A stretch of 22,379 nucleotides of DNA, taken from a virus. Position numbers and translations under genes: made by a program. The notes beneath the pieces are model-generated. The model saw only the letters and a list, made by a program, of their open reading frames with translations. It ran no database searches and was not told the origin of the DNA. Positions 5,778 to 11,609 of the stretch are shown here, piece after piece (position 1 is the stretch's first letter; every line of letters starts with the position of its first letter). The DNA is taken from the IMG/VR virus record IMGVR_UViG_3300011013_000109, positions 1 to 22,379 of that record. One strand, 5' to 3'.

Positions 5778-6055
5778 ATGTGGCAAGGAGCCACTGCCTC
5801 TGTCCCTTTGGACATGTCTTGGTGACAGGCACGCTTTCCTCTGCCTCTATCTGTGTATCGGGTTGATGTCCCGATCAGCTGTACCCTCTATGCATAAGAG
5901 GGCGTGAGGCTGTGTGCTGAAACCGTATGGCCACGGCAACAGTAGCATTAGGCTAGGTGAGACTACAGTGTTTGGTTGTAGTCCAAGACCGGAAACCAAG
6001 TGGTGGGTATTAGCATACCCTACTACGCCAAGTCGGTAAGCCTAGCTGCCTTTTT
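5778..6055 (+). ncRNA. Structured RNA of unknown class (predicted)
   Basis: No plausible gene lies between 5758 and 6150, but many compatible helices do. Simple hairpins: GTGGC/GCCAC (5780-5784/5790-5794, loop AAGGA); TGCC/GGCA plus TGTC/GACA (5795-5804/5824-5831); CCGT/ACGG (5923-5926/5933-5936). First junction: GCCTC/GAGGC (5843-5847/5906-5910) encloses ATCGGG/CCCGAT (5857-5862/5870-5875) and CCCTCT/AGAGGG (5884-5889/5897-5902). Second junction: GGCTAGG/CCTAGCT (5951-5957/6041-6047) encloses GACTACA/TGTAGTC (5961-5967/5977-5983), ACCG/CGGT (5988-5991/6034-6037) and GTGGTGGGTA pairing with TACCC and ACTAC (6000-6009/6016-6026). TTTTT at 6051-6055 may mark the 3' end. Bases 6056-6150 contain only the leader of the next gene. 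Confidence 0.55.
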
Positions 6056-6150
6056 AATCCGGCGGTGGTAACCCATCGCTCCCGATTGTTAGGGACAAAA
6101 GCATTAGCACAAAAGGATTTTCTTTTTACTTTAACACTGGGAGAAACGGC

Positions 6151-6696
6151 ATGGCTAGCATAACACAGTATGTTAATTGGGATGCGTATGGAGCGGACCA
6201 ACTGATTGCATTCGTCAAGGGTCTAGATGGGCACACCATCTTCAGCCAGCAAATGCTAGAGGAACACGGCATCTCTGAGCCTGACCAAGAGTTGCTACTA
6301 GAGTATACATACTCTACAGGATTCGCATGGAACGATGAGTATGATGGACGCAGGTACATGCGTGTGGATCAGGATGTCTACGAGGCAGTGCGTGACCTCG
6401 TCGCTGGATCGACAACAATAAACGAAGTCGATGTTATATTGCTAGGCTTTGTCAAAGACTATGACCAAGTCAATAAGAAAACATTCACGCTGGATGATTA
6501 CAAGAGCACGCTGTTCAGTGACGGCAAGCCTGTGGGAATGTTGAGTGGTGTGTATGGATTAGATGTACTGCGTAGCATCGTGCGGTACTACAAGCTAGAG
6601 GCACCAGTCAAGATGGGGCGTGGCTTCCAAGCACGGGAGTACCAGTCAGCAATCATCGAGCATATAGAAACTAACTTAACAATTACGGAGGAGTAG
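6151..6696 (+). CDS. Hypothetical phage protein
   Basis: A 181-residue soluble protein starting MASITQYVNWDAYGADQLIA. It looks mainly helical with acidic patches and tyrosine-rich segments. GGGAGAAA lies about eight bases before the ATG. It is the first gene after the structured RNA region and could be controlled by it. The segment DQELLLEYTYSTGFAWNDE and the C-terminal AREYQSAIIEHIETNL do not match a family I recognise. It is followed after seven bases by the next gene. Confidence 0.65.
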   Translation: MASITQYVNWDAYGADQLIAFVKGLDGHTIFSQQMLEEHGISEPDQELLLEYTYSTGFAWNDEYDGRRYMRVDQDVYEAVRDLVAGSTTINEVDVILLGFVKDYDQVNKKTFTLDDYKSTLFSDGKPVGMLSGVYGLDVLRSIVRYYKLEAPVKMGRGFQAREYQSAIIEHIETNLTITEE

Positions 6697-6703
6697 AAAG
6701 AGT

Positions 6704-6979
6704 ATGGATTTTTTAAGACAAGCCCAAGCAAAGGGAAACATGTTTAACTTTATCATGTCAGTAGCGGAGGCGGGATGTGGATATGATGGAGAGAATCGAG
6801 TACCAGTTGATACGATTCTTGAGCAGATTGATGGAACACTGGGCAACCTAGAAGGCATGCAAATGTTCGGTTTGCTTCGTCTCGAAGATGGTCATGTTCA
6901 GATCACAGGTGAAGGAGTAAGCCTGTTGAAATCTACTTATGGCGTTGCATCACCAGAAGGATGGACTGATGGCGATTGA
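6704..6979 (+). CDS. Putative winged-helix protein
   Basis: A 91-residue protein. The C-terminal half, LEGMQMFGLLRLEDGHVQIT followed by GEGVSLLK, has the residue pattern of the last helix and wing of a winged helix-turn-helix domain (a helix ending in LL, a turn, a strand, then T-x-x-G and a short helix). The N-terminal half, with EQIDGTLGNLEG, could supply the other helices. It may bind DNA or be a protein-interaction domain only. CGGAGGAG lies upstream in the end of the previous gene. Fold prediction by eye, moderate at best. Confidence 0.55.
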   Translation: MDFLRQAQAKGNMFNFIMSVAEAGCGYDGENRVPVDTILEQIDGTLGNLEGMQMFGLLRLEDGHVQITGEGVSLLKSTYGVASPEGWTDGD

Positions 6980-7076
6980 AGTTACAGTCTGGACATTCAT
7001 TGGAATCCTGATAGGATTGCATTTACTAAACGAGTGGCTCCACTCGACAAGCTGTTGCGATCAACAGCAGGGGTAG
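6969..7076 (+). CDS. Small single-pass membrane protein
   Basis: A 35-residue frame overlapping the end of the previous gene by 11 bases. Residues 5-24 (VTVWTFIGILIGLHLLNEWL) form one hydrophobic helix, followed by a short tail with a CC pair. GAAGGA lies about seven bases before the ATG. Too short for family assignment; support is the ribosome-binding site, the overlap style and the clear membrane helix. The 107 bases after its stop contain only the stem-loop at 7133-7162. Confidence 0.5.
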   Translation: MAIEVTVWTFIGILIGLHLLNEWLHSTSCCDQQQG

Positions 7077-7132
7077 CCCATTAGCTGGTGGCTTTGTAAC
7101 AGCTATCAAGTTGTCATAGTGACACTCCAAAA

Positions 7133-7162
7133 AGGGTGGGTGGCTGTCATACCACCCACCCT
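7133..7162. terminator. Strong GC-rich stem-loop (terminator candidate)
   Basis: Perfect 11-base arms AGGGTGGGTGG and CCACCCACCCT surround an 8-base loop, 21 bases ahead of the next start codon. On the plus strand the following bases are ACTTT, a poor U tract. On the minus strand the stem is followed directly by TTTT, giving a canonical intrinsic terminator. It may stop antisense transcription, act in both directions or stabilise a processed mRNA end. Confidence 0.6.
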
Positions 7163-7183
7163 ACTTTACACGAGGGGACAGTA

Positions 7184-7363
7184 ATGATACGTGTGGCACT
7201 CGCCTATTTCTTGGGCACCGTCATGGGGATAGCCGGATGGCTGACTAGCAACAGGGATACCATGATCTGGTCCGCCAGCTTCTTAGGTTATGGATTGATA
7301 CTAGACTTGGCGATTGATTGCAAGCGGAGGAAAGCAAATGAAATACAAGAAGACAAAGATTAA
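7184..7363 (+). CDS. Small membrane protein, two predicted helices
   Basis: A 59-residue protein with two hydrophobic stretches: about residues 3-18 (VALAYFLGTVMGIAGW) and 25-41 (MIWSASFLGYGLILDLA), separated by a short polar turn. A basic, charged tail follows. This layout suits a small inner-membrane protein; holin-like or host-membrane-targeting roles are possible but not shown. GAGGGG lies about six bases upstream of the ATG at 7184. A longer in-frame reading from 7136 would run through the stem-loop and is not supported. Confidence 0.6.
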   Translation: MIRVALAYFLGTVMGIAGWLTSNRDTMIWSASFLGYGLILDLAIDCKRRKANEIQEDKD

Positions 7364-7595
7364 AGAGACGATGATCTCTGTGAGGACATCGTGGTTCACG
7401 GAAGATGGGATGTATCAATTAGTTCAGACTGCCATGAAAGGTAGAGACCGTAAGAGATACCACGTATTAACACGCACCCATGATGGAGACTGGGTGGATC
7501 TAAATGATACGCAGTACAGTACGATGCTGGCTGCGGAAGGTGCTATCGAAGAGCATAGGGAGAACTTGAAAGATGAAACGTACCATACAACTTAA
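7338..7595 (+). CDS. Small hypothetical protein
   Basis: An 85-residue basic protein starting MKYKKTKIKETMISVRTSWF. CGGAGGAA lies seven bases before the ATG at 7338, within the previous gene; a longer in-frame reading from 7314 has no such site. The predicted strands around YQLVQTAMKGRDRKRYHVLT and a terminal helix (AAEGAIEEHRENL) suggest a small alpha/beta fold. No family is recognised. It overlaps the downstream ribbon-helix-helix gene by 23 bases. Confidence 0.6.
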   Translation: MKYKKTKIKETMISVRTSWFTEDGMYQLVQTAMKGRDRKRYHVLTRTHDGDWVDLNDTQYSTMLAAEGAIEEHRENLKDETYHTT

Positions 7596-7776
7596 CGCTA
7601 CCCTGATGGACAGGGCTAAGATTGTGGCGGCACACAAGGGGATGCCACTCAATGCGTACCTGACTCAGTTGATTGAACTGAATCTACCCATCGTAAAGGT
7701 GGAACTAATTGAACCGGATGATGAACGGGAGATGGAGTTCGCTATGTCCATGCAGGACAACGAGCCACCATTCTAA
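7573..7776 (+). CDS. Ribbon-helix-helix (Arc/CopG-like) DNA-binding protein
   Basis: A 67-residue protein with the layout of the Arc/CopG fold: strand MKRTIQLNA, helix TLMDRAKIVAAHKG, a short turn with MPLNAYL, and a second helix TQLIELNL. Such proteins dimerise through the strand, which contacts the DNA major groove, and usually repress nearby promoters. An acidic tail follows (EPDDEREMEF). It overlaps the previous gene by 23 bases with GAAAG ahead of the start. Likely a phage transcriptional regulator; its operator is unknown, though the 16-base palindrome at 8243-8258 is a candidate. Confidence 0.65.
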   Translation: MKRTIQLNATLMDRAKIVAAHKGMPLNAYLTQLIELNLPIVKVELIEPDDEREMEFAMSMQDNEPPF

Positions 7777-7793
7777 ACGCAAAGGAGACACGG

Positions 7794-8126
7794 ATGTTTC
7801 GCAAGCCCGATGACCAATGGGAGATACGACGAATGAATATTGAATCAATTCCTTATGACACACTGCCTGAACACACACAGCATACGATGCGTGAATACAT
7901 TGAGAAGGGGATACCGACAGGTGGCTTCTTTAAGGCGGTGCTTACCAATGACCTGAGAGGTGCATGCAACAAGGCAGACTCGCAGAACAAAGAACATATC
8001 TTTGACTACGTGTACTTCCTGTATAACTACGCACCCGCATCTTGCTGGGGTAACCCGGAGAGGTATAAGCAGTGGGTCGAGGGTAAAGGATACGCCGGGC
8101 TATACGCTGAGACGGCAACCGCATAG
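7794..8126 (+). CDS. Conserved phage hypothetical protein
   Basis: A 110-residue protein. The central part, YIEKGIPTGGFFKAVLTNDL, then RGACNKADSQN and YVYFLYNYAPASCWGNPERY, follows a pattern seen in a widespread group of small phage proteins: 'GGF-x-x-AVL-x-NDL-x-x-A-x-x-x-AD-x-x-N', ending in a 'P-x-x-CWG' stretch. Their function is unknown to me. The protein is soluble and mostly helical. AAAGGAG is placed about seven bases before the ATG. Confidence 0.7.
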   Translation: MFRKPDDQWEIRRMNIESIPYDTLPEHTQHTMREYIEKGIPTGGFFKAVLTNDLRGACNKADSQNKEHIFDYVYFLYNYAPASCWGNPERYKQWVEGKGYAGLYAETATA

Positions 8127-8135
8127 TAGAGTGAG

Positions 8136-8211
8136 GACCCCATCACCGGAAAGTCTTGTTGACCACTCCGACTTTCCTGCCTTTTGTTTCATGGGTGCCG
8201 GTGGTGGGGTC
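8136..8211 (+). promoter_or_regulatory. Nested hairpin in the ssb leader
   Basis: GACCCCATCACCGG (8136-8149) pairs with CCGGTGGTGGGGTC (8198-8211) over 14 base pairs with a single G-U. A second stem, GGAAAGTC (8148-8155) with GACTTTCC (8170-8177), lies inside and competes with the outer stem only for two bases. The structure ends 77 bases before the ssb start codon. No T run follows, so termination alone does not explain it; RNA processing, stability or control of ssb expression are possible. Confidence 0.55.
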
Positions 8212-8227
8212 AGGCTACTATTTACAA

Positions 8228-8258
8228 AACAGCAAAACGCTGTTACCTTTAAAGGTAA
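8228..8258. promoter_or_regulatory. Hairpin and 16-base palindrome upstream of ssb
   Basis: AACAGC (8228-8233) pairs with GCTGTT (8239-8244), and it runs into a perfect 16-base palindrome TTACCTTTAAAGGTAA at 8243-8258. TTTACA at 8221-8226 resembles a -35 box; a -10 box at the expected distance would fall in the palindrome (TACCTT), only a weak match. The palindrome is a good operator candidate for a dimeric repressor controlling ssb. Confidence 0.5.
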
Positions 8259-8288
8259 TACTGATATCGTTAGTTTAAGGAGAGATTG

Positions 8289-8663
8289 ATGGCTGACATC
8301 AATAGTGTATCTGTAACTGGGAGGCTTACCCATCCGCCGGAAGCACGGCAAGCGGGTGAGTCACAGGTTGTGAACTTCTCTATCGCTAGTAATGACTGGC
8401 GAGGGAAGCGAGGTGAGGTGGCTAACTTCTTCCGATGTGAAGCATGGGGAGCACAGGGTCAGGTGATACATGACTACTGTGATAAGGGTAGTCGGGTTGG
8501 TATATCCGGCAAGCTACAGTACGACAAGTGGGAGAAGGATGGAGAGACTAAGACATCCATCATTATCCGTGTCGATAACGTGGCACTACTTGATACCAAG
8601 GGTAGTAACCAGCAAGAGACAACGGCCAGTAGTCAGCCGCAAGAGGCGACTGACCCGTTTTAA
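8289..8663 (+). CDS. ssb: Single-stranded DNA-binding protein
   Basis: A 124-residue OB-fold protein that coats single-stranded DNA during replication and recombination. It opens with NSVSVTGRLTHPPEAR, continues with VVNFSIASNDWRGKRGEVAN and FFRCEAWGAQG (the usual F-x-x-C/V-x-x-W-G pattern), then KGSRVGISGKLQYDKWEKDG. A polar linker of glutamine, threonine and serine leads to the acidic tip ATDPF, close to the DDIPF ending through which bacterial SSB recruits partner proteins. AAGGAGAG precedes the ATG at 8289; a TTG one codon earlier is not preferred. The upstream hairpins and palindrome suggest its own regulation. It works with the recombination genes at 12617-17806. Confidence 0.93.
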   Translation: MADINSVSVTGRLTHPPEARQAGESQVVNFSIASNDWRGKRGEVANFFRCEAWGAQGQVIHDYCDKGSRVGISGKLQYDKWEKDGETKTSIIIRVDNVALLDTKGSNQQETTASSQPQEATDPF

Positions 8664-8688
8664 AACCTTCAAGAACAGGGAGAGCGAC

Positions 8689-8901
8689 ATGGGCGTTTTT
8701 ATTATTGTTAAGAACTGGATGGCAGACACGATTGATGAGACCATTGGACCCTTCGATACCCGAATCGAAGCCAAGCAGTACATCGAACGTCTCAAGGGAA
8801 CTGGGTTTAATATGGACGGCGTGCAGTTCAGCATGCAACTCGCCACTCCACCAGCGGCTCACTGGACAGCATGCCAGCTAGACATGATGTTAGGAGAGTG
8901 A
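8689..8901 (+). CDS. Small hypothetical protein
   Basis: A 70-residue protein starting MGVFIIVKNWMADTIDETIG. The order strand, polar turn with GPFDTRIEAKQYIERLKG and helix, followed by NMDGVQFSMQLATPPAAHW, suggests a small alpha/beta fold of the kind found in short phage accessory proteins. AGGGAGAG lies a few bases before the ATG. It begins 25 bases after ssb and so is probably cotranscribed. No family is recognised. Confidence 0.6.
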   Translation: MGVFIIVKNWMADTIDETIGPFDTRIEAKQYIERLKGTGFNMDGVQFSMQLATPPAAHWTACQLDMMLGE

Positions 8902-8902
8902 G

Positions 8903-9163
8903 TTGAACTACAAAGTTACCAAGCACCCACGACACAAGGTGGGTGAAAAGATTATCTGTTACTGGGAACACACGAAAGATGATGTTGCGAAAGCAAAGGA
9001 AGCATTTAAGATGGGTGTGTCTGAGGATGCACTGAGTCTATTGCATGAAGTCTTTTGTGTGGGAACACTTGTTCGCAGGAATGATGCTACCATCACCCTG
9101 AAGAATGATGAAGGCGAACACACTTTACCTGTGGAAAATATTCTGTGTGTGCAACACGAATAA
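8903..9163 (+). CDS. Small hypothetical protein (TTG start)
   Basis: An 86-residue protein with a TTG start. AGGAGAG lies four to five bases upstream and no ATG occurs before residue 37, so the TTG is well supported. The C-terminal part (VFCVGTLVRRNDATITLKND, then EHTLPVENILCV) looks like a small beta barrel, and the preceding segment like a helix rich in lysine and alanine. Function unknown. It begins one base after the previous stop codon and overlaps the next gene by 19 bases. Confidence 0.65.
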   Translation: MNYKVTKHPRHKVGEKIICYWEHTKDDVAKAKEAFKMGVSEDALSLLHEVFCVGTLVRRNDATITLKNDEGEHTLPVENILCVQHE

Positions 9164-9708
9164 AATTAACCGCTGCTCAGTGTGACTACGCTGACTCAGC
9201 AGGCAAGAGACGCCACGAGTTTAATCGTGACATCGGTGCCAAGGATGCCTACGGTTTTCATGGTGACGGACTCAAGATAAACCTTGAGGGTACACGAGCA
9301 GAACTTGCGGTGGCTGTTGCTCTGCAAGTAGAGTGGATTGATTTTAGTGAAGACTATCACAGCATCGTGGCTGATGTCGGTAGCTGCTATCAGGTACGCA
9401 GCACCACACATCAGCATGGCAATCTTATCCTGCACCCCAAGGACAGGGATGACCAAGTGTTTATCCTTGTTCGGTCCCATAGATATCCTGACATGGAAAT
9501 CGGTGGGTGGGTGTATGGGCGGGATGCCAAGCAAAAGAAATACTGGGTGGATGGCAAGTACCATCCATCCTTTTCAGGGAGGGAGTGCTATCTGTACCCT
9601 GCCTCTGAATTAAAACCCATGAAAACTTTGCCCCGAGAGGTGAACGATGACGGAAGAGAAAGCTGTAGCGACAGCAGAGAAGCCAACACGTCGCAAGCGA
9701 ATTACTAA
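9145..9708 (+). CDS. Putative PD-(D/E)XK-like phage protein (GTG start)
   Basis: A 187-residue protein. The segment NLEGTRAELAVAVAL (E53 in a conserved helix), then ADVGSCYQVRSTTHQHGNLI (D77, and Q83-V-R85 in the place of the usual E-x-K) and later VFILVRSHRYPDMEIGGWVYG, follows a phage family that looks like a restriction-endonuclease fold. Having Q-V-R rather than E-V-K may mean altered or absent catalysis. It starts with GTG inside the previous gene, without a strong ribosome-binding site, so translational coupling is likely. Its last 62 bases overlap the next gene; the C-terminal tail there (RESCSDSREANTSQ) is low in complexity. Confidence 0.55.
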   Translation: MCATRIKLTAAQCDYADSAGKRRHEFNRDIGAKDAYGFHGDGLKINLEGTRAELAVAVALQVEWIDFSEDYHSIVADVGSCYQVRSTTHQHGNLILHPKDRDDQVFILVRSHRYPDMEIGGWVYGRDAKQKKYWVDGKYHPSFSGRECYLYPASELKPMKTLPREVNDDGRESCSDSREANTSQANY

Positions 9709-9961
9709 CAAGGAACTAGAGCAACGTCTGGATGCTCTAGACGAGCGTGTCTCAGCAGATCTGGAGACAGCGATGAACCTTGCACGCAACACCTCTGAGC
9801 AAATAGAGCAGGTGCAGCAGGCTCTGATAAGGGTGACTGGTCAGTGGGATGCCGAGTTAAATACCACACGTCAGGCTATTATGGAAATCGCCGGACGATT
9901 AGAGATGATAGCTACTGCTATCGGGACCGTAGTACCGCCATCGCCCCCGACCGCTGAGTGA
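9647..9961 (+). CDS. Coiled-coil protein
   Basis: A 104-residue protein. A basic start (EKPTRRKRITNKELEQRLDA) leads into a long helix with heptad-like spacing of leucine, isoleucine and alanine from about residue 20 to 95, then a proline-rich end (PPSPPTAE). Such small coiled coils in phages often act as oligomerising or scaffold-like accessory proteins, but the role here is unknown. GAGAGG lies about seven bases before the ATG. The overlap with the upstream gene is unusually long at 62 bases. Confidence 0.65.
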   Translation: MTEEKAVATAEKPTRRKRITNKELEQRLDALDERVSADLETAMNLARNTSEQIEQVQQALIRVTGQWDAELNTTRQAIMEIAGRLEMIATAIGTVVPPSPPTAE

Positions 9962-9970
9962 TGTGTGTGT

Positions 9971-10019
9971 GGGTGCCCTTGATTTGAGGTAAGTCCTTCC
10001 TTCCTTATCGGGGGCACCC
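9971..10019 (+). terminator. Weak terminator candidate
   Basis: GGGTGCCC (9971-9978) can pair with GGGCACCC (10012-10019) around a long 33-base loop, directly after the stop codon of the upstream gene. The following bases, TTCTTCATT, are T-rich but interrupted. It probably weakly terminates or attenuates the upstream transcript; the strength is uncertain. Confidence 0.4.
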
Positions 10020-10061
10020 TTCTTCATTGTAGGTCACGCCAATTATTGAAACGAGGACAAT

Positions 10062-10805
10062 ATGCTTTACGGGTATGCAACTATATTTAAGGGGCAGTTG
10101 ATTAGCGAGAAAGAGTTACAGGTTATTGAGGTAGCCGAGTTGCTCGATGAAAGTTTCGGTGGCCTGTACACAGATTCGTTCAGGGATCACACACCCCCGT
10201 GGAGTGAGCGGCCAGCAGGTGCTGTGCTCATGTCCCGACTTACTCGTGGAGACATGGTCATTGTCCCGGAGTGGAAGGATATGTTCCGGGATGCTGATGA
10301 GGTAGGCAAGGGTGCCATACGATTCAAGGAACTAGGCATAGACCTGCACTGCTTACAGATAGATGCAGCACCACGATCACCTGAGTATCAAGAGAAGGTG
10401 GAAGCGTTAGAACAGATGGCCACTATTCGCAGCCATTATGGCGGCCTGATGCGTAGACTATCTGTTGAGGAAGCAAGGCGAACGGGTGGTATCATCTCGG
10501 CACACCCACCATTGGGATGGATGCATAAGGATGGTAAGTGTTTACCATGCCGTGAAGAGATCAAGCAGTGCAATGAGATATATGAACACATCAACAAAGA
10601 GGGCCTGACTATTCAGGCAGCGTACCGTATTGCAGTAGCAGAGCAGTGGACACGTAAGTCTAATGGACGCAAGATAGGCAAGAAGACAATACCACGTATC
10701 ATTAAGGCAGTGGAGGAAGGGTTTCCTGATCGGTCAGGACGCAAGCCTGAAGGCTTTAATGTCGTCAACCGTACACGACAACACGACTCGTTTATGAACA
10801 CGTAA
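10062..10805 (+). CDS. Serine-recombinase-like protein lacking the catalytic serine
   Basis: A 247-residue protein with a resolvase-like N-terminal domain (about 1-105) and a part resembling the 'recombinase' DNA-binding domain (about 135-225). Family landmarks kept are GY at 4-5, RPAG at 50-53, L-x-x-GD-M-V-I-V at 60-68, FRDADE at 75-80, and PPLGW at 149-153. In active enzymes the first strand reads Y-x-R-V-S; here it reads YGYATIF, so the catalytic serine position holds F9 and the nearby arginine is T7. Inactive or repurposed function is therefore likely, perhaps a DNA-binding protein. ACGAGGAC precedes the ATG. It is followed by three small membrane-protein genes. Confidence 0.55.
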   Translation: MLYGYATIFKGQLISEKELQVIEVAELLDESFGGLYTDSFRDHTPPWSERPAGAVLMSRLTRGDMVIVPEWKDMFRDADEVGKGAIRFKELGIDLHCLQIDAAPRSPEYQEKVEALEQMATIRSHYGGLMRRLSVEEARRTGGIISAHPPLGWMHKDGKCLPCREEIKQCNEIYEHINKEGLTIQAAYRIAVAEQWTRKSNGRKIGKKTIPRIIKAVEEGFPDRSGRKPEGFNVVNRTRQHDSFMNT

Positions 10806-10820
10806 CTGAGGTACAATAAA

Positions 10821-11084
10821 ATGGGACGTTTAAAGAGACAGCGTCGTGAGCAGGACGCTAGTCAACCGACCGAAGCACCCTCGCCTAAAGAGAATCAGCA
10901 AGAGAACAAGCAAGAGGTTAGAGTAGAGAAGAAGTCGAGCCGATATTCCTTTAAGGTTGACCATACCAATGCTAAGGCTATGCTTCAGCAGGCGAAGGCC
11001 AACAAATGGAAGTGGCTTAGCATACTTATTGGCGCCGCTATCGCAGCATACATGGCATTCAAGTCCAAGATCTTCGGAGGTTAA
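10821..11084 (+). CDS. Small tail-anchored membrane protein
   Basis: An 87-residue protein. The first 45 residues are highly charged and low in complexity (QRREQDASQPTEAPSPKENQ, then QENKQEVRVEKK). A single hydrophobic helix lies near the C-terminus at about 65-80 (WLSILIGAAIAAYMAF) and ends with a basic cap, so the protein is probably anchored in the inner membrane with its charged part in the cytoplasm. It is followed after one base by another membrane-protein gene. A holin-associated role is possible but unproven. Only a weak GAGG lies upstream of the ATG. Confidence 0.6.
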   Translation: MGRLKRQRREQDASQPTEAPSPKENQQENKQEVRVEKKSSRYSFKVDHTNAKAMLQQAKANKWKWLSILIGAAIAAYMAFKSKIFGG

Positions 11085-11085
11085 G

Positions 11086-11304
11086 ATGGAATACTTAAAA
11101 AGTTTACTCGGTGATTTCCTGAACGCACTCAAGTCTAAGCGTGTGGTTACTACCATCGCAGGTGGGGTGCTCACAATACTTGCAGCCAAGTATGAATGGA
11201 TTCCTGCTGACAGGATTGACGACATTGCCACATTCATTGCCGCACTAGTGGTGGGAGACTCGCTACGGGCAACGAATCCAGATAAGATAACACAGGACGA
11301 ATAA
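11086..11304 (+). CDS. Small holin-like membrane protein (putative)
   Basis: A 72-residue protein starting MEYLKSLLGDFLNALKSKRV. A hydrophobic segment VVTTIAGGVLTILAA (about 20-34) is followed by YEWIPADRIDDIATFIAALV, which has a second hydrophobic stretch, and by VVGDSLRATN. The order (amphipathic N-terminal helix, hydrophobic helix, DDIATFIAALVVGDSL) is common in small phage membrane proteins encoded near lysis genes. No endolysin is visible in this window. CGGAGG lies seven bases before the ATG; the stop overlaps the next start as TAATG. Confidence 0.55.
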   Translation: MEYLKSLLGDFLNALKSKRVVTTIAGGVLTILAAKYEWIPADRIDDIATFIAALVVGDSLRATNPDKITQDE

Positions 11305-11609
11305 TGAAATCGCTTCTGGTGGCAATGGCTCCATCCCTATTCGCTGCGTCTGACGCAATAACGAACTTTGACTGGGGAACCGTGTCGGCCACTGGCCTGC
11401 TTGGCTGGTACTTATGGTACACAACTAAGGTGGTCATGCCGAAACACCAAGAGCAAATCACCACAATGCAGGACAAGTGTGCCGGTGAGTTACGTTCACA
11501 GCGTGACCACTACGAAACGCTGCTGGAAGAGCAGCAGAGTCAGCACGCTACACGGCACAAGGAAATACTCGATGCCCTCAAGCGTATTGCCGAACCACTT
11601 GACACATAG
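11304..11609 (+). CDS. Membrane-anchored coiled-coil protein
   Basis: A 101-residue protein. A hydrophobic start (MKSLLVAMAPSLFAAS) resembles a signal sequence, a second hydrophobic segment follows at about 27-42 (VSATGLLGWYLWYTT), and the remaining 60 residues form a charged helix with coiled-coil character (KCAGELRSQRDHYETLLEEQ). The layout recalls spanin or holin-partner proteins, but no lipobox or firm family match is seen. Its start shares one base with the previous stop (TAATG), so the two are translationally coupled. Its last codons contain the -35 box of the promoter at 11599-11627. Confidence 0.55.
   Translation: MKSLLVAMAPSLFAASDAITNFDWGTVSATGLLGWYLWYTTKVVMPKHQEQITTMQDKCAGELRSQRDHYETLLEEQQSQHATRHKEILDALKRIAEPLDT

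Noticed and set aside
5951-6047. Group I intron core
   Set aside because: GAGACTACA followed by TGTAGTC resembles the P7 R and S elements, but only nine bases separate them, leaving no room for P3 and P8, and no P/Q pairing was found. Flanking genes do not look like split exons.
9196-9564. Minus-strand frame of 122 codons
   Set aside because: It lies fully opposite the PD-(D/E)XK-like gene, has cysteine- and methionine-rich antisense-like composition, and no ribosome-binding site or neighbours on that strand. Other long minus-strand frames within 289-18750 were rejected for the same reasons.
10062-10805. Active phage integrase with nearby attachment site
   Set aside because: The catalytic serine and its arginine partner are absent, and no tRNA gene or convincing att-like repeat was seen near the gene.
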